A DNA stretch of 64,000 nt from Pseudochelatococcus contaminans (GCF_014195635.1 NZ_JACICC010000005.1:62001-126000); one strand, 5' to 3'. Shown: positions 42,196 to 51,922, numbered from the stretch's first letter. The notes: a model not told the origin generated them from the letters alone. A program made the numbers and translations.

Positions 42196-43071
42196 CTAGC
42201 GCAAAACAACCGGCTTTATCCACCATGCAGGACGATGGTGATGCATCATGCGTGCGGCACGAGATGCATCTTCACGGCTGTCGAAGAGGCCAAATACCGT
42301 TGCGCCGGAGCCGGACATGCGCGCCAGTCGGCAGCAGGCTGCGGCCCGAAGCAACGATAGTACCTCTGCGATGATGGGAGCATGCCGCAATGCCGGGTCT
42401 TCCAGATCATTGCCTGTATCGGCCAGCAGACTGGCCAATTCCCCGCGCGAAAGCCCAGCTCTTACTGGCGTGTGAGCGACGCCGGAGATGGTTTCGCCCT
42501 TCGGCAAAGCCAGAGTCTTGAAAATATCGGCGGTCGAAACCGCGACACGCGGGTTTATGAGCACGGCAAACAGGGGGGGCAGATCGAGCGCGGGGCCAAT
42601 CCGCTCCCCGGCACCAGACATCCGCCGGGCACGAGGATGCAGGCAGACCGGCACATCGGAACCTGTGGCACGGGCAGCGTCCTGCAGGACAGGATTGTCT
42701 GGCGCAATGCCATTGACGCGAGCCAAGAGCCTCAAAGCCGCGGCGGCATCAGAGGAACCACCTCCTATCCCCGCCGCAACGGGCAGCAGCTTCGTAAGTT
42801 GGAACGCTCCGGTCTTCAGCCCATGATGCCGGGCCTGCAAAGCGCGCGTGGCACGCAGGACCAGGTTATCCTCACCATCCCCCGCCTGCGGCGCGGTGGG
42901 ACCGTCGACAACGAGCGACAACCCTGCGCCCGGGATTAAACGAAGCCAATCTCCGGTGCCCGTAAATGCAACAAGGCTGTCCAACTCATGATAGCCATCA
43001 GCCCGCCGGCCAATGACGCGCAACGTCAAATTGACTTTTGCCGGAGCGCGTTCCGTGAGCACGGTCATCAT
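42196..43071 (-). CDS. ispE: 4-diphosphocytidyl-2-C-methyl-D-erythritol kinase
   Basis: GHMP kinase of the MEP isoprenoid pathway. 291 residues with RAPAKVNLTLRVIGRRADGYHEL at the start (described in part: APAKVNL and GYHEL), the ATP-binding glycine loop PVAAGIGGGSSDAAAAL and the C-terminal MSGSGATVFGLF. Two adjacent ATGs (43071 and 43068) are possible starts; neither has a clear Shine-Dalgarno. It follows the TPR gene by 33 bases, an arrangement seen in other Hyphomicrobiales, so the two are probably cotranscribed. Confidence 0.95.
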   Translation of the reverse strand: MMTVLTERAPAKVNLTLRVIGRRADGYHELDSLVAFTGTGDWLRLIPGAGLSLVVDGPTAPQAGDGEDNLVLRATRALQARHHGLKTGAFQLTKLLPVAAGIGGGSSDAAAALRLLARVNGIAPDNPVLQDAARATGSDVPVCLHPRARRMSGAGERIGPALDLPPLFAVLINPRVAVSTADIFKTLALPKGETISGVAHTPVRAGLSRGELASLLADTGNDLEDPALRHAPIIAEVLSLLRAAACCRLARMSGSGATVFGLFDSREDASRAARMMHHHRPAWWIKPVVLR

Positions 43072-43104
43072 TGGATGCGTATTGGGATGAAAGCTGCGTT
43101 GCCG

Positions 43105-45123
43105 TCAATCCGCCGGCGCCGGAGACTTTTCCGGTTTGGGCGGGTTTTCAGGTTTTGGAGCGTCGGCTGGGGTTTTATCCCCTGACGGCTTTACCTCGTC
43201 GGCAGGTTTGGGCTCGCTGGCAGATGCAGGTACCTTGTCCGAAGAACCCGGCTCTTTCGGCGGCGTGTTTACATTCGCCGGCTTGCCTTGATCGCGCTCG
43301 CCATTGTCCGTCTTTTCGGACTTGCGCGACTTGTCGCCAGCGGCATTTTCGACCTTGATGATCTTGTCGGTTTTCTTGCCGCCAAGGCTGCCTTCCTTGT
43401 CATCCTCGTCGGGAAGGCCATTCTTGATTTTCTCAAGGATCTTGGGCAGATCTTCCGGCTCCGGATTAAGGTCGCGGGCGTGGTTCCACTGGAATACGGC
43501 CTCGATGCGCCGACCGACGCGCCAGTAAGCATCGCCAAGATGGTCGTTGATGACGGACTCTGACGGTTGCAACTCTATTGCACGCTCAAGCTCCTTGACG
43601 GCGTCGTCATAGCGCCCGATGCGGTAGTAAGCCCACGCAAGGCTATCTACGATGTGCCCGTCGCGCGGGCGCAACTCTGCCGCGCGCTTGAGCATGCCGA
43701 GCGCCTCTTCCAGATTCTCGTTTCGGTCTACCCACGAATAACCGAGGTAGTTCAGAATGTGAGCGCGGTTGCTACCGATGGAATCGCCGGCAAGTTCCAG
43801 CGACTTCTTGAGGTCGGCCTCGGCCTTCGGCCATTGCTTGGAGCGCTCGTAGGCAGTTCCGCGAGAAAAGAAGAGTTCCCAGTGGCTTGTATCGGGTTTT
43901 TCAATCAGATCAATAGCGCGGGTGTAGGTTTGCGCAGCATCTGGAAACAGCTTGCGTGCGCGCTGCACGCCACCGAGCGCGGAGAGCAGATCGATGTTAT
44001 CAGGCTCGCGTTTCAACACATCTTCGAGAAAGGCGATGGCATCGTCGTAACGCTCGCGTGCGCTCAACGCCCCGGCGATTTGCACATCAGCAACGACGCG
44101 CATCGGCGAATCCAGTGGCACCTTGTTGAAAGCCGACACCGCGGATTCCTGCTGGCCAATGCGGGACAGGATGTCGCCGCGCGTCATGGAGGCGAACGCG
44201 TGGTCAGGGTCCAGCGCCAAGGCCAGATTGAGATAGATCAGTGCGGCAATCTCATCACCCTGCCCGTTTCCGGCTGCGCCGAGGCCGTACAACACCTCCG
44301 CCGCGCCCTGCTGAGGCGACGACACCAGCGGCGTCAACTTGCGGCCCGCATTCAGTTGCGCCAGCGCATCCCGCACCTGCGGATGGCGGGGCAGCAACTC
44401 CTCGAACCGCTGATAAACAGCTTTTGCCTCATCCTGCTTGCCGCGCCGCGAGAGAATGCGACCGAAGGCATCGACAACCCGCAGAGTGGTGTTTTCGGCT
44501 TGATGGGCGGCGCGCAACCGCTCTTCCCCCTGACGGACGCTGCCGAGGTATGACGCGATCAGCCCCGCGTGGAAATCGCGAAATACGTTGTAAACGTTGT
44601 CGCCGCTGAGGCGGTCGACGGTGCCGATGGCTTCGGGAAAATTCTTCGACCCCGCCCAGCTCCACGCATTGAGAAGCGTGGCGGTGATATCGGCGGAATT
44701 GCCACGCCCGCCCCGATCGAAAAAGCGACGGGCGGTTCCGTATTGCTTCTTCTTCAGCGCATCGACGCCGAGAACGAGCTGGGCCAGTCCGTTATTGCGA
44801 TCGGCGCGGGCGATATCGCGCGCCACATCGACGGCTTCCTGAAACGATCCATTGGCCAGAAAGGCCACGAAAGCGCGCTCGCGCAGTTCCGCATTGCGCG
44901 GATCGGAGCGCAGCGCCTCGCGGAAATAAACCGCAGCCGCCTCTGGATTGCGAGACGAGCCGGCGATGTTCGCGGCAAGGAAATTGCCATCCAGCGTCTC
45001 GGCCGGGACATATTCCGGTATGATTTCTTCGATAATGGAGGTTCGTGCGGCGGCATGAGGCACGCTCAGACCTGTCAAAGCGGACGCAAGCAAAGCAAGA
45101 CGCGCAACGCGCGCAATAGTCAT
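43105..45123 (-). CDS. Secreted TPR protein with Pro/Lys/Asp-rich tail
   Basis: 672 residues. A signal peptide (IARVARLALLASALTGLSVP...AAA) is followed by about 15 TPR-like helical pairs (for example NPEAAAVYFREALRSDPRNA and DAVKELERAIELQPSESVIN), then from ~595 a charged, Pro/Lys-rich low-complexity tail. Such tails may contact peptidoglycan or be disordered. Periplasmic or outer-membrane association is likely. The ATG at 45123 is chosen for the signal peptide; the frame continues 38 codons upstream. Conserved upstream of ispE in the order; function unknown. Not a canonical BamD or LapB. Confidence 0.85.
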   Translation of the reverse strand: MTIARVARLALLASALTGLSVPHAAARTSIIEEIIPEYVPAETLDGNFLAANIAGSSRNPEAAAVYFREALRSDPRNAELRERAFVAFLANGSFQEAVDVARDIARADRNNGLAQLVLGVDALKKKQYGTARRFFDRGGRGNSADITATLLNAWSWAGSKNFPEAIGTVDRLSGDNVYNVFRDFHAGLIASYLGSVRQGEERLRAAHQAENTTLRVVDAFGRILSRRGKQDEAKAVYQRFEELLPRHPQVRDALAQLNAGRKLTPLVSSPQQGAAEVLYGLGAAGNGQGDEIAALIYLNLALALDPDHAFASMTRGDILSRIGQQESAVSAFNKVPLDSPMRVVADVQIAGALSARERYDDAIAFLEDVLKREPDNIDLLSALGGVQRARKLFPDAAQTYTRAIDLIEKPDTSHWELFFSRGTAYERSKQWPKAEADLKKSLELAGDSIGSNRAHILNYLGYSWVDRNENLEEALGMLKRAAELRPRDGHIVDSLAWAYYRIGRYDDAVKELERAIELQPSESVINDHLGDAYWRVGRRIEAVFQWNHARDLNPEPEDLPKILEKIKNGLPDEDDKEGSLGGKKTDKIIKVENAAGDKSRKSEKTDNGERDQGKPANVNTPPKEPGSSDKVPASASEPKPADEVKPSGDKTPADAPKPENPPKPEKSPAPAD

Positions 45124-45250
45124 CCCAGACACCGGCAACTTCCCCGATAACGAATCCGGCGAAGCGCCGATCCGAACACCGTTGACCAGAATGGCTCTTT
45201 CCGCGCTTGCGAGCAAGCCACTACCGGCGCAACACACGAAAAAGTGGCCT

Positions 45251-45278
45251 CGGCGCGCAGATTGTGGTGAGCGCGCCG
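45251..45278 (-). terminator. Probable terminator of glcDEF
   Basis: Read on the minus strand, CGGCGCGC / GCGCGCCG (8 bp, 12-base loop) lies 30 bases after the glcF stop and is followed nine bases later by TTTTT. Confidence 0.5.
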
Positions 45279-45307
45279 TTAAGAACCGTCGAGTGATTTG
45301 TCATCAC

Positions 45308-46669
45308 TCAGGATGCAGCGGCCACGGCGGAGATTTCAGGGGCGCGGATTTCCGGCTTGGCGGAAAGCGCCGCAGGCCGTGGGCCGCCGTTGGCCCAGTC
45401 CAGCAATTCTATCGTATGCAGCACGGGCGTTGCTGCGCCTGAAAGGGCCATTCCCTGCCTGATCTGGGTGATGCAGCCGATGTTGCCGGTGACGACGATG
45501 TCCGGGCGGGTTCTGGCGATATTCTCCACCTTGCGGTCGCGAAGGCGGGCGGAAATCTCCGGCTGAAGCATGTTATAGGTGCCCGCCGAGCCGCAACAGA
45601 TATGGCCCTCCGGAACATCCTTAACCTTGAACCCTGCCGCCTTCAGCAGCAGCTTCGGTTCCTCGCGTATCTGCTGGCCGTGCTGCATGGAACAGGCGGA
45701 ATGATAAGCCACCGTCGCCTTGTTAGCGGCTGAAAAATCTAGGTTGAGTGACCCCAGATATTCCGTGATGTCCCGCGCAAGTGCCGATACACGCGCGGCT
45801 TTTTCGGCCCATGCCGCATCGTCGCGGAACATGAAGCCGTAATCCTTGATCGTGGTGCCGCAACCGGACGCGGTGATGATGATCGCGTCCAGCCCCTCGC
45901 CGTCGATCTCGCGCGTCCAGGTGTCGATCGTCGCGCGGGCCAGCACATGCGACTGATCTTCCCGGCCCATGTGATGCACCAGGGCACCGCAGCAGCCTTC
46001 GCCCGCCAGCACCACCTCGATGCCGTTGCGTGTCAGCAGCCGGATGGTGGCGGCGTTGATGCCGGGATCGAGCACCGGCTGGGCACAGCCGCCGAGTAGC
46101 GCCACGCGCCCTCGCCGCTGCCCATGCGCCGGAATGACCCGCCGGCCCGCCGCTTCCGCCGGCGGCAGATGCGTGGGAGTAAGCGCCAGCATCGCGCCAA
46201 GCCGCTTTCCAACGCCCGGAACGCGTGCAATCACCCGTGAAAACGGGCGCGCCAACGCCGCCGCCCTGACGGCGAAACGGAAGCGCTCACGATACGGCAA
46301 TACATGCGCGATCAGCGTTCGCGCCAGCCGGTCAGCCCATGGCCGCCGCCAAGTGGCCTCGATATGAGCGCGGGCATGATCGACCAGATGCATATAATTG
46401 ACGCCCGAAGGGCACGTCGTCATGCATGACAGACAGGACAGGCAGCGATCCACATGCTTGACCACCGCCTCGGTGGCCGGCTTGCCGCTTTCCAGCATGT
46501 CCTTGATCATATAGATGCGCCCGCGCGGCGAATCCGCCTCGTCGCCCAGCAGCAGGTAGGTGGGGCAAGTCGCCGTGCAGAAACCGCAGTGAACGCAGGT
46601 GCGCAGGATATTATCCGATTCCTGCATGCGGGGAGTGTCGAGTTGTTCGGGCCGGAAATTCGTCTGCAT
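45308..46669 (-). CDS. glcF: Glycolate oxidase iron-sulfur subunit
   Basis: Transfers electrons from the flavin subunits toward quinones. 453 residues. Two [4Fe-4S] motifs: CVHCGFCTATCPTY (about 22-35) and CLSCLSCMTTCPSG (about 72-85). Two CCG domains follow (GCCGALVHH, and HICCGSAGTYN with SACSMQHG). The start MQTNFRPEQL is a single base after the glcE stop (TGACATG). The C-terminus is Ala/Pro-rich. Loss of either Cys cluster would disable it; both are complete. Confidence 0.94.
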   Translation of the reverse strand: MQTNFRPEQLDTPRMQESDNILRTCVHCGFCTATCPTYLLLGDEADSPRGRIYMIKDMLESGKPATEAVVKHVDRCLSCLSCMTTCPSGVNYMHLVDHARAHIEATWRRPWADRLARTLIAHVLPYRERFRFAVRAAALARPFSRVIARVPGVGKRLGAMLALTPTHLPPAEAAGRRVIPAHGQRRGRVALLGGCAQPVLDPGINAATIRLLTRNGIEVVLAGEGCCGALVHHMGREDQSHVLARATIDTWTREIDGEGLDAIIITASGCGTTIKDYGFMFRDDAAWAEKAARVSALARDITEYLGSLNLDFSAANKATVAYHSACSMQHGQQIREEPKLLLKAAGFKVKDVPEGHICCGSAGTYNMLQPEISARLRDRKVENIARTRPDIVVTGNIGCITQIRQGMALSGAATPVLHTIELLDWANGGPRPAALSAKPEIRAPEISAVAAAS

Positions 46670-46670
46670 G

Positions 46671-47888
46671 TCAAACTCCCGCAGCCATGCGGCCGGGTTC
46701 GAGAATGGCGTCGGGATCGAAAGCGCGCTTGAGGTCGACCGAGATTCGCGCCAGCGGCCCGGAAGACGGCTGGAAGACCGGCACGCTTTCACGCACGGAC
46801 ATCGGGGCGCGGATCAGCGTTGCATACCCGCCGTGCGCGGCGACCGCCTGCCTGACGATGGCCTCGCCGGCATTGCCCTTGGACGACGTCGATACCCACA
46901 CGAGACCGCCGCTCCAGTCATAAAAATGGCGGATATCCAGTTGCGACGCGATAGCGTGAACCACATCCGGCCCACGCGTCGGCGCGGTGGAAATGCGCCA
47001 GATGGCGCGATCTTGCGGCCGCGCGATTGGAACGCAATCACGGACACCCACCCACATCGCGCGGCTGTCGTCGGCATCCAGTAGCGAATGGCCGTTATGG
47101 TTTGCCGGGTTTTCCGCCAAGTGCTCGATCAGGTAATCGGTGAGCGCGCGGATGCGGTGGGCGACGGAAAAGGCCGATCCTTCCAGCCGTATCAACGTCA
47201 GCGCATCGGCAGTGCCCTCGCCGGGAACATGGGCCGCGCCGGACACGCCATAGGGCGACCCCATTGCATGACACATTGCCGCCACCGCGCGGCGATCATC
47301 CAGACCCGCGAGCACCAATGTCGTCTCGGCTTCGGCAACAGGCGCAACCTTGAACGTGACTTCGGTGATGAAACCAAGCGTGCCCCACGAGCCAGCGACC
47401 AGCTTCACCAGATCAAGCCCGGTCACGTTCTTCATCACCCGCCCGCCGGTCTTGACCACCTCGCCGCGCCCGTTGACGAAACGGACGCCGATCAGGCTGT
47501 CGCGGCAAGCTCCGGCCTGGATGCGGCGCGGTCCGGACCAGTTGGCAGCGACAATACCGCCCACCGTCTGCTCGCCGTCGTTGCCGAAAAGCGCCGCCGG
47601 GTTTGGCGGCTCAAACGTCAAGCGCTGGCCGCTGGCGGCCAGATGCGCCTCCAGCTCGGAAAGCGGCGTACCGGCATGAGCAGCGATCACCATTTCCGAC
47701 GGCTCATACAACGAAATGCCGCTCAACCCGGCTGAACTCAGCCGCGCACCGGCCGTGGCCGGATGCCCGATGCCCGCTTTGGATGCCCGTCCCGTTATCG
47801 TCAGACGCACACCCGCATCGCGCGCCGTGCTTATGATGTCAGCCGCCTCGGCTTCCGACGCGGGTATGCCAACTGTTTCGTTGTCCAC
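46671..47888 (-). CDS. glcE: Glycolate oxidase FAD-binding subunit
   Basis: 405 residues from the GTG at 47888 (VDNETVGIPASEAEAADI); a TTG at 47936 would add 16 residues. The PCMH FAD-binding domain includes LTITGRASKAGIG, EPPNPAALFG, GTLGFITEVTFKV and TGGRVMKNVTGLDL. The usual C-terminal domain is shortened, as in other GlcE proteins. It pairs with GlcD and GlcF to oxidise glycolate to glyoxylate, with acceptor in the membrane. The gap to glcD is 156 bases, so the genes may be cotranscribed. Confidence 0.92.
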   Translation of the reverse strand: MDNETVGIPASEAEAADIISTARDAGVRLTITGRASKAGIGHPATAGARLSSAGLSGISLYEPSEMVIAAHAGTPLSELEAHLAASGQRLTFEPPNPAALFGNDGEQTVGGIVAANWSGPRRIQAGACRDSLIGVRFVNGRGEVVKTGGRVMKNVTGLDLVKLVAGSWGTLGFITEVTFKVAPVAEAETTLVLAGLDDRRAVAAMCHAMGSPYGVSGAAHVPGEGTADALTLIRLEGSAFSVAHRIRALTDYLIEHLAENPANHNGHSLLDADDSRAMWVGVRDCVPIARPQDRAIWRISTAPTRGPDVVHAIASQLDIRHFYDWSGGLVWVSTSSKGNAGEAIVRQAVAAHGGYATLIRAPMSVRESVPVFQPSSGPLARISVDLKRAFDPDAILEPGRMAAGV

Positions 47889-48044
47889 CTTGCGTTCCCG
47901 TCCCTTATGCCGGCCGCTTTGCCCTTCATGCCCCAAGCAACGGATGGAAGATCACGGGCCGGCTGTTCAATTATCGTTACGCATCAAAACAATGAGATAG
48001 TGCTTTGAAGTTTATCCATTTTCTATCGGATAGCTCTCCAGCTC

Positions 48045-49481
48045 CTACGGCTGAAACCGACCTTCCAATGGAAACACCTTGGCGGGGTTGAGCAGCCAGC
48101 GCGGATCGAAAACGGCGCGCGCCCGCATCTGTTGTTCGAGGTCCACCGGGTTGTACTGGTAGGACATGAGATCGCGCTTTTCGATGCCCACGCCGTGCTC
48201 GCCCGTGAGGCAACCGCCGACGTCGACGCATAGTTTGAGAACTTCCGCCCCCGCCACTTCGGCCCGTTCGAGATCGCCCGGTTTGGCTGCCTCGTAGAGA
48301 ATCAGCGGGTGCAGGTTGCCGTCGCCCGCGTGGAAAATGTTGGCCACACCCACGCCGTTCTCTGCGCAGATTTCGGCGATGCGCCGCAGCACCAGCGAAA
48401 GCTGGCCAGTGGGAATGGTGCCGTCCATGCACAGGTAATCGGCGATGCGCCCCATCGCGCCGAAGGCGGATTTCCGGCCTTTCCAGATAGCCGCGCTCTC
48501 GGCAGGCGATTGCGACACACGCAATGCCAGCGGGTTGAACTGACGCGCGATGGCCTCGATCTTCGTCAGTTCGTCTGCGATTTCAGCCTCGGAGCCTTCA
48601 ACCTCGACGATCAGCAGCGCTTCGGCTTCCACGGGATAACCGGCCTTGGCGAAATCCTCACAGATACGAATCGCCGGGCCGTCCATAAATTCCAGGGCCA
48701 CCGGCACAATGCCGGCTGAGATGATGGCGGTGACGCATGCGCCCGCAATCTCGCTGGACGCGAAACCGATCAGCAACGGCCGCGCGCCCTCCGCCTTCGG
48801 CAAAATGCGCACAGTTGCTTCGGTCACGATGCCGAGCTGCCCCTCCGAGCCGGTGAATAGGCCCAGCAGATCGTAACCGGGCGAATCGAGATAATCGCCG
48901 CCGATGTCGACGATGCTGCCGTCCATCAACACCACCCGCAGCCCCATGAGGTTGTTTGTGGTCACGCCATATTTAAGACAGTGCGCGCCGCCCGAGTTCA
49001 TGGCGATGTTGCCCGCGATGGTGCAGGCAAGCTGGCTCGATGGATCGGGGGCGTAGAAAAAACCATCCGCCGAAACGGCGTCGCTGATCGCCAGATTGGT
49101 GATGCCGGCTTCAACGCGCGCGGTGCGGTTTGGATAATCCACCTCCAGCACACGACGCATGCGCGACAGGCCGATGATGACTGCATCCTCCTGCGGGATC
49201 GCCCCGCCGGCAAGCGACGTGCCAGCGCCGCGCGGCACCACTTTGACGCCCTCACGGTTGCAGTAGGCCAGCACGGCTGACACCTCCTCCGTCGAGGCAG
49301 GCAGCACGACCGCCAGCGGCACCTGCCGGTAGGCGGCAAGGGCATCCGTCTCGAAGGCGCGCCGTTCTTCCTCACTGGTGATCAGGCCACCAGCGGGCAT
49401 CAGCCGGGCAAGATCAGCCCAGATGGCCTCGCGGCGTGCAAGGATAGCGGGATCGGGAGCGGGAAAGGCGATTGTCGACAT
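48045..49481 (-). CDS. glcD: Glycolate oxidase FAD-linked subunit
   Basis: 478 residues. Catalytic FAD-binding (PCMH) domain with VPRGAGTSLAGGAIPQED, DPSSQLACTIAGNIAMNSGG and GLFTGSEGQLGIVTEATVR, followed by the FAD-oxidase C domain with IFHAGDGNLHPLIL and GGCLTGEHGVGIEKR, which carries the substrate-site residues. AGGA lies a few bases before the ATG at 49481; the frame extends 22 codons further upstream without similarity. First gene of glcDEF. Glycolate in a non-phototroph usually comes from 2-phosphoglycolate salvage or from phytoplankton exudate. Confidence 0.95.
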   Translation of the reverse strand: MSTIAFPAPDPAILARREAIWADLARLMPAGGLITSEEERRAFETDALAAYRQVPLAVVLPASTEEVSAVLAYCNREGVKVVPRGAGTSLAGGAIPQEDAVIIGLSRMRRVLEVDYPNRTARVEAGITNLAISDAVSADGFFYAPDPSSQLACTIAGNIAMNSGGAHCLKYGVTTNNLMGLRVVLMDGSIVDIGGDYLDSPGYDLLGLFTGSEGQLGIVTEATVRILPKAEGARPLLIGFASSEIAGACVTAIISAGIVPVALEFMDGPAIRICEDFAKAGYPVEAEALLIVEVEGSEAEIADELTKIEAIARQFNPLALRVSQSPAESAAIWKGRKSAFGAMGRIADYLCMDGTIPTGQLSLVLRRIAEICAENGVGVANIFHAGDGNLHPLILYEAAKPGDLERAEVAGAEVLKLCVDVGGCLTGEHGVGIEKRDLMSYQYNPVDLEQQMRARAVFDPRWLLNPAKVFPLEGRFQP

Positions 49482-49559
49482 GGTCCTGCCGTCTTGTCTG
49501 TGTTTCAGGCTTTTTGCGCCGATGCGCCGAAGTCTGTAACGATTCAAACAATGAACAGC

Positions 49560-49591
49560 GCCCGCCCGTGCAAGTCAATGCACGGGCGGGC
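49560..49591 (-). terminator. Strong hairpin after exbD
   Basis: A 13-bp perfect stem (GCCCGCCCGTGCA / TGCACGGGCGGGC) with a 6-base loop, 28 bases after the exbD stop. Downstream on the minus strand is GCTGTTCATTGTTTG, T-rich but without a long T-run. Its position between exbD and glcD makes it a likely terminator of the exb operon. Confidence 0.6.
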
Positions 49592-49618
49592 GATGGACCT
49601 TTAACGAAAACGGAATGA

Positions 49619-50107
49619 TTACGGCGCGGGCGCAACCGGCTCGGCGGCGGGCAGAGCATCGCCGGTGGGCGCAGGCGCGGCGGGTGCGCCGCCTGGCGCT
49701 GCCTCGGCGGCAACGAGCGCCACCTTGAGGTAACCTGCCGAGCGCAGCAGGTTCATTACTTCCATCAGCTCGCCGTAAGGCACTTCCTTATCGGCGCGCA
49801 GGAAAATGCGTTCTTCGCGGTTGGAGCCGGTAAAGCGATCAAGCTCAACCTGCAGGATATCGCGAACGACAGTCTGCTCGCCCACTGAAAGCGTGAGGTC
49901 GCCCTGCACGGTGAGATAGAGCGGCTTGTCCGGCCGCTGCTGCGGCTGGGCATTGGAGGCAGGCAGGTCCACCTGCACATCGACCGTTGAAAGGGGCGCG
50001 GCGACCATGAAGATGATTAGCAGCACCAGCATCACGTCGATAAAGGGGGTGACGTTGATCTCGCCGTTTTCGGTCAGATCGTCGCCGTCATCGAGACGTC
50101 CCGCCAT
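49619..50107 (-). CDS. exbD: ExbD-family biopolymer transport protein with Ala/Pro-rich C-terminus
   Basis: 162 residues: one transmembrane helix (about 23-43, FIDVMLVLLIIFMVAAPL, with the functionally essential Asp24 of FIDVM) and a periplasmic domain (DKPLYLTVQGDLTLSVG, RADKEVPYGELMEVMNLLRSAG). The last ~25 residues are an APGGAPAAPAP-type tail not found in E. coli ExbD. It starts five bases after exbB, forming the proton channel pair that energises TonB. No tonB gene is present in the window. Confidence 0.9.
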   Translation of the reverse strand: MAGRLDDGDDLTENGEINVTPFIDVMLVLLIIFMVAAPLSTVDVQVDLPASNAQPQQRPDKPLYLTVQGDLTLSVGEQTVVRDILQVELDRFTGSNREERIFLRADKEVPYGELMEVMNLLRSAGYLKVALVAAEAAPGGAPAAPAPTGDALPAAEPVAPAP

Positions 50108-50112
50108 AAGCT

Positions 50113-51405
50113 TTACTCCGCTGCCGAACGCAGGTTCGACACACGCGGATTGCCCGGCTGATGGCCGGTCGCGGCACGGTCGAGATCGCGCGACAGGTGA
50201 CGCTGGACTTCAGCCGAGGCATCGCCAAGCAGCGCCCGGTAGCCGGAGATGGAACGCGCGAACATGTTGTAGATCACCACCGCGGGAATAGCGGCTACGA
50301 GGCCGATGGCGGTGGCCAACAGTGCTTCGGCGATACCAGGCGCAACGACGGCAAGGTTCGTGGTGTTCGACTTGGCGATGCCGATGAACGAGTTCATGAT
50401 GCCCCACACCGTGCCGAACAGACCGACGAACGGCGCGACGGAGCCGATGCTGGCGAGAACGCCCGTGCCAACCCCCATGCGCCGGCCGGCGCGCGCTTCA
50501 ATGCGCGACAACAGGATTTCCGCGCGCTCCTTGATGCCTTCCGCCGGCAGATCGGCAGAGCGCTTCGCCTCGTCGATGGCGCCGCGCACCAGTTGCGGCA
50601 CCGTGCCACCCGCCCGGTTGATGCGGAAAGTGGCTTCGGATTCGCCTAAGGTCTGCGCCTGGCGCAGCACCTCGATCCCCTTGCGCACACGCCGCCGCGC
50701 GAAGAACAGTTCCAACGATTTGGCAACCCAGATCGTCCAGGTCGCCAGCGACGCCAGCACGAGGCCGATCATGACCGCCTTGACGACGATATCAGCCTGC
50801 TGGTACATGCCCCACGGGGACAGGTCGTGCAGCCCCTGCTCGCCTTCCGGCGGGGTCAGCGGCGGCAAGTCTGGCAGGATTTCGGTTTCGGATTCCGTGA
50901 TGACAACGCTCTCTCCTGCCGGACCGCCCAGCGGCGCGGATGGCAACACCGTCTGTGGCTGGGGCTGGGGCTGAGGCTGCCCCGCATCACTCCCGAAGGG
51001 TGCGGCGGCTGCCGGCGATGCAGGCTGCTGCACCGATCCGGCCGGCTCCTGCGACGCGGGAGCGGCGGGCGCTGCGCCCGGTGCGGGGGCCTGAGACGGA
51101 GCCGAAGGCTGAATCTGGGGAGCCTGAACCTGTGGGGCAGGTGTCTGCGCGGCAGGGTTCTGCGTCGCGGGGGCCTGAACCGATGCGGGCTGCGTCGTCG
51201 TGGTCGGCGCGGGCTGAGTCTGAACCGGCTGTGCGGGCGTGACTTCAGGAGCCGCCACCTGCGCCATGACAATCGACGTACAGACCGGCGACAGGCACAT
51301 CCCTATCGCAGCCGCAAGGGCGGTGCGGCGCAGAGAAGGAGCCGCGCGCGACACGCGCAGGCAGGAAGCCGGTTTTGTAGCCATCGGTTCGGTTCTCACT
51401 CTCAT
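50113..51405 (-). CDS. exbB: ExbB-family proton channel with long Pro/Gln/Ala-rich N-terminal extension
   Basis: 430 residues. After a signal-like segment (ALAAAIGMCLSPVCTSIVMA) comes a ~140-residue periplasmic low-complexity region of Pro, Ala, Gln and Thr, then the three ExbB helices with WGMYQQADIVVKAVMIGLVL, PFVGLFGTVWGIMNSFIGIA and EALLATAIGLVAAIPAVVIYN. Long N-terminal extensions of this kind occur in rhizobial ExbB proteins. An alternative start lies at MATKP (51384). It is the first gene of exbBD; an ICE-like site is 180 bases upstream. Confidence 0.9.
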   Translation of the reverse strand: MRVRTEPMATKPASCLRVSRAAPSLRRTALAAAIGMCLSPVCTSIVMAQVAAPEVTPAQPVQTQPAPTTTTQPASVQAPATQNPAAQTPAPQVQAPQIQPSAPSQAPAPGAAPAAPASQEPAGSVQQPASPAAAAPFGSDAGQPQPQPQPQTVLPSAPLGGPAGESVVITESETEILPDLPPLTPPEGEQGLHDLSPWGMYQQADIVVKAVMIGLVLASLATWTIWVAKSLELFFARRRVRKGIEVLRQAQTLGESEATFRINRAGGTVPQLVRGAIDEAKRSADLPAEGIKERAEILLSRIEARAGRRMGVGTGVLASIGSVAPFVGLFGTVWGIMNSFIGIAKSNTTNLAVVAPGIAEALLATAIGLVAAIPAVVIYNMFARSISGYRALLGDASAEVQRHLSRDLDRAATGHQPGNPRVSNLRSAAE

Positions 51406-51922
51406 TTCTTACAGCACAGACGCACTGGATATCCATGTCCACTGGATACACACGACGACATACAGATGCCCGGCACCCTGAGGCAGAGATCCTCCTGATC
51501 GCCGGTATTGGTGAACCAAGTCTTCGATATGTCACTGTCGGGGTTGTACGCGCAAGAAAAGCAGCAATCAACAACGATCTATTTTAACTATTCTAATATA
51601 AATATACATTCTGCCACTCACTTCATGCCTCGGAGTAACGACAGAAGGTATAAGCGACAGAGCTATCGATTGCATGTGAAAGATTATGCTGGAGCCATTT
51701 CCGCTCAGATGAGGGCCACTGATCAACAGACCCCTATCAAGATCAAAAAGTTAAACGCCTACCACCTTTCAATGCCGCGCGATTATTATGTAACGGCATG
51801 TTGTTGCCGGATAAGAGAGGTGCAATGGCCGAGACTGATCAATTGAGCAATATTGCGAGGTTTATTATCCTCCGCGCTTGCCCTATAAGCACGGCATTGT
51901 TTCTCGTGCTTTGGATATCACC
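51406..51922. promoter_or_regulatory. Control region of exbBD with an ICE-like site
   Basis: 517 bases without a convincing gene, AT-richer than its surroundings. At 51582-51595, TTTTAACTATTCTAA resembles the Irr/ICE iron-control palindrome (TTTAGAA...TTCTAAA) in one half. exbB/exbD being iron-regulated in Rhizobiales makes this reasonable, but the match is partial. A 112-codon open frame on the plus strand (51508-51846) has no recognisable features and is not called. Confidence 0.35.

Noticed and set aside
51508-51846. 112-codon open frame upstream of exbB
   Set aside because: No ribosome-binding site, no recognisable motif, and it covers an AT-rich control region with an ICE-like site.
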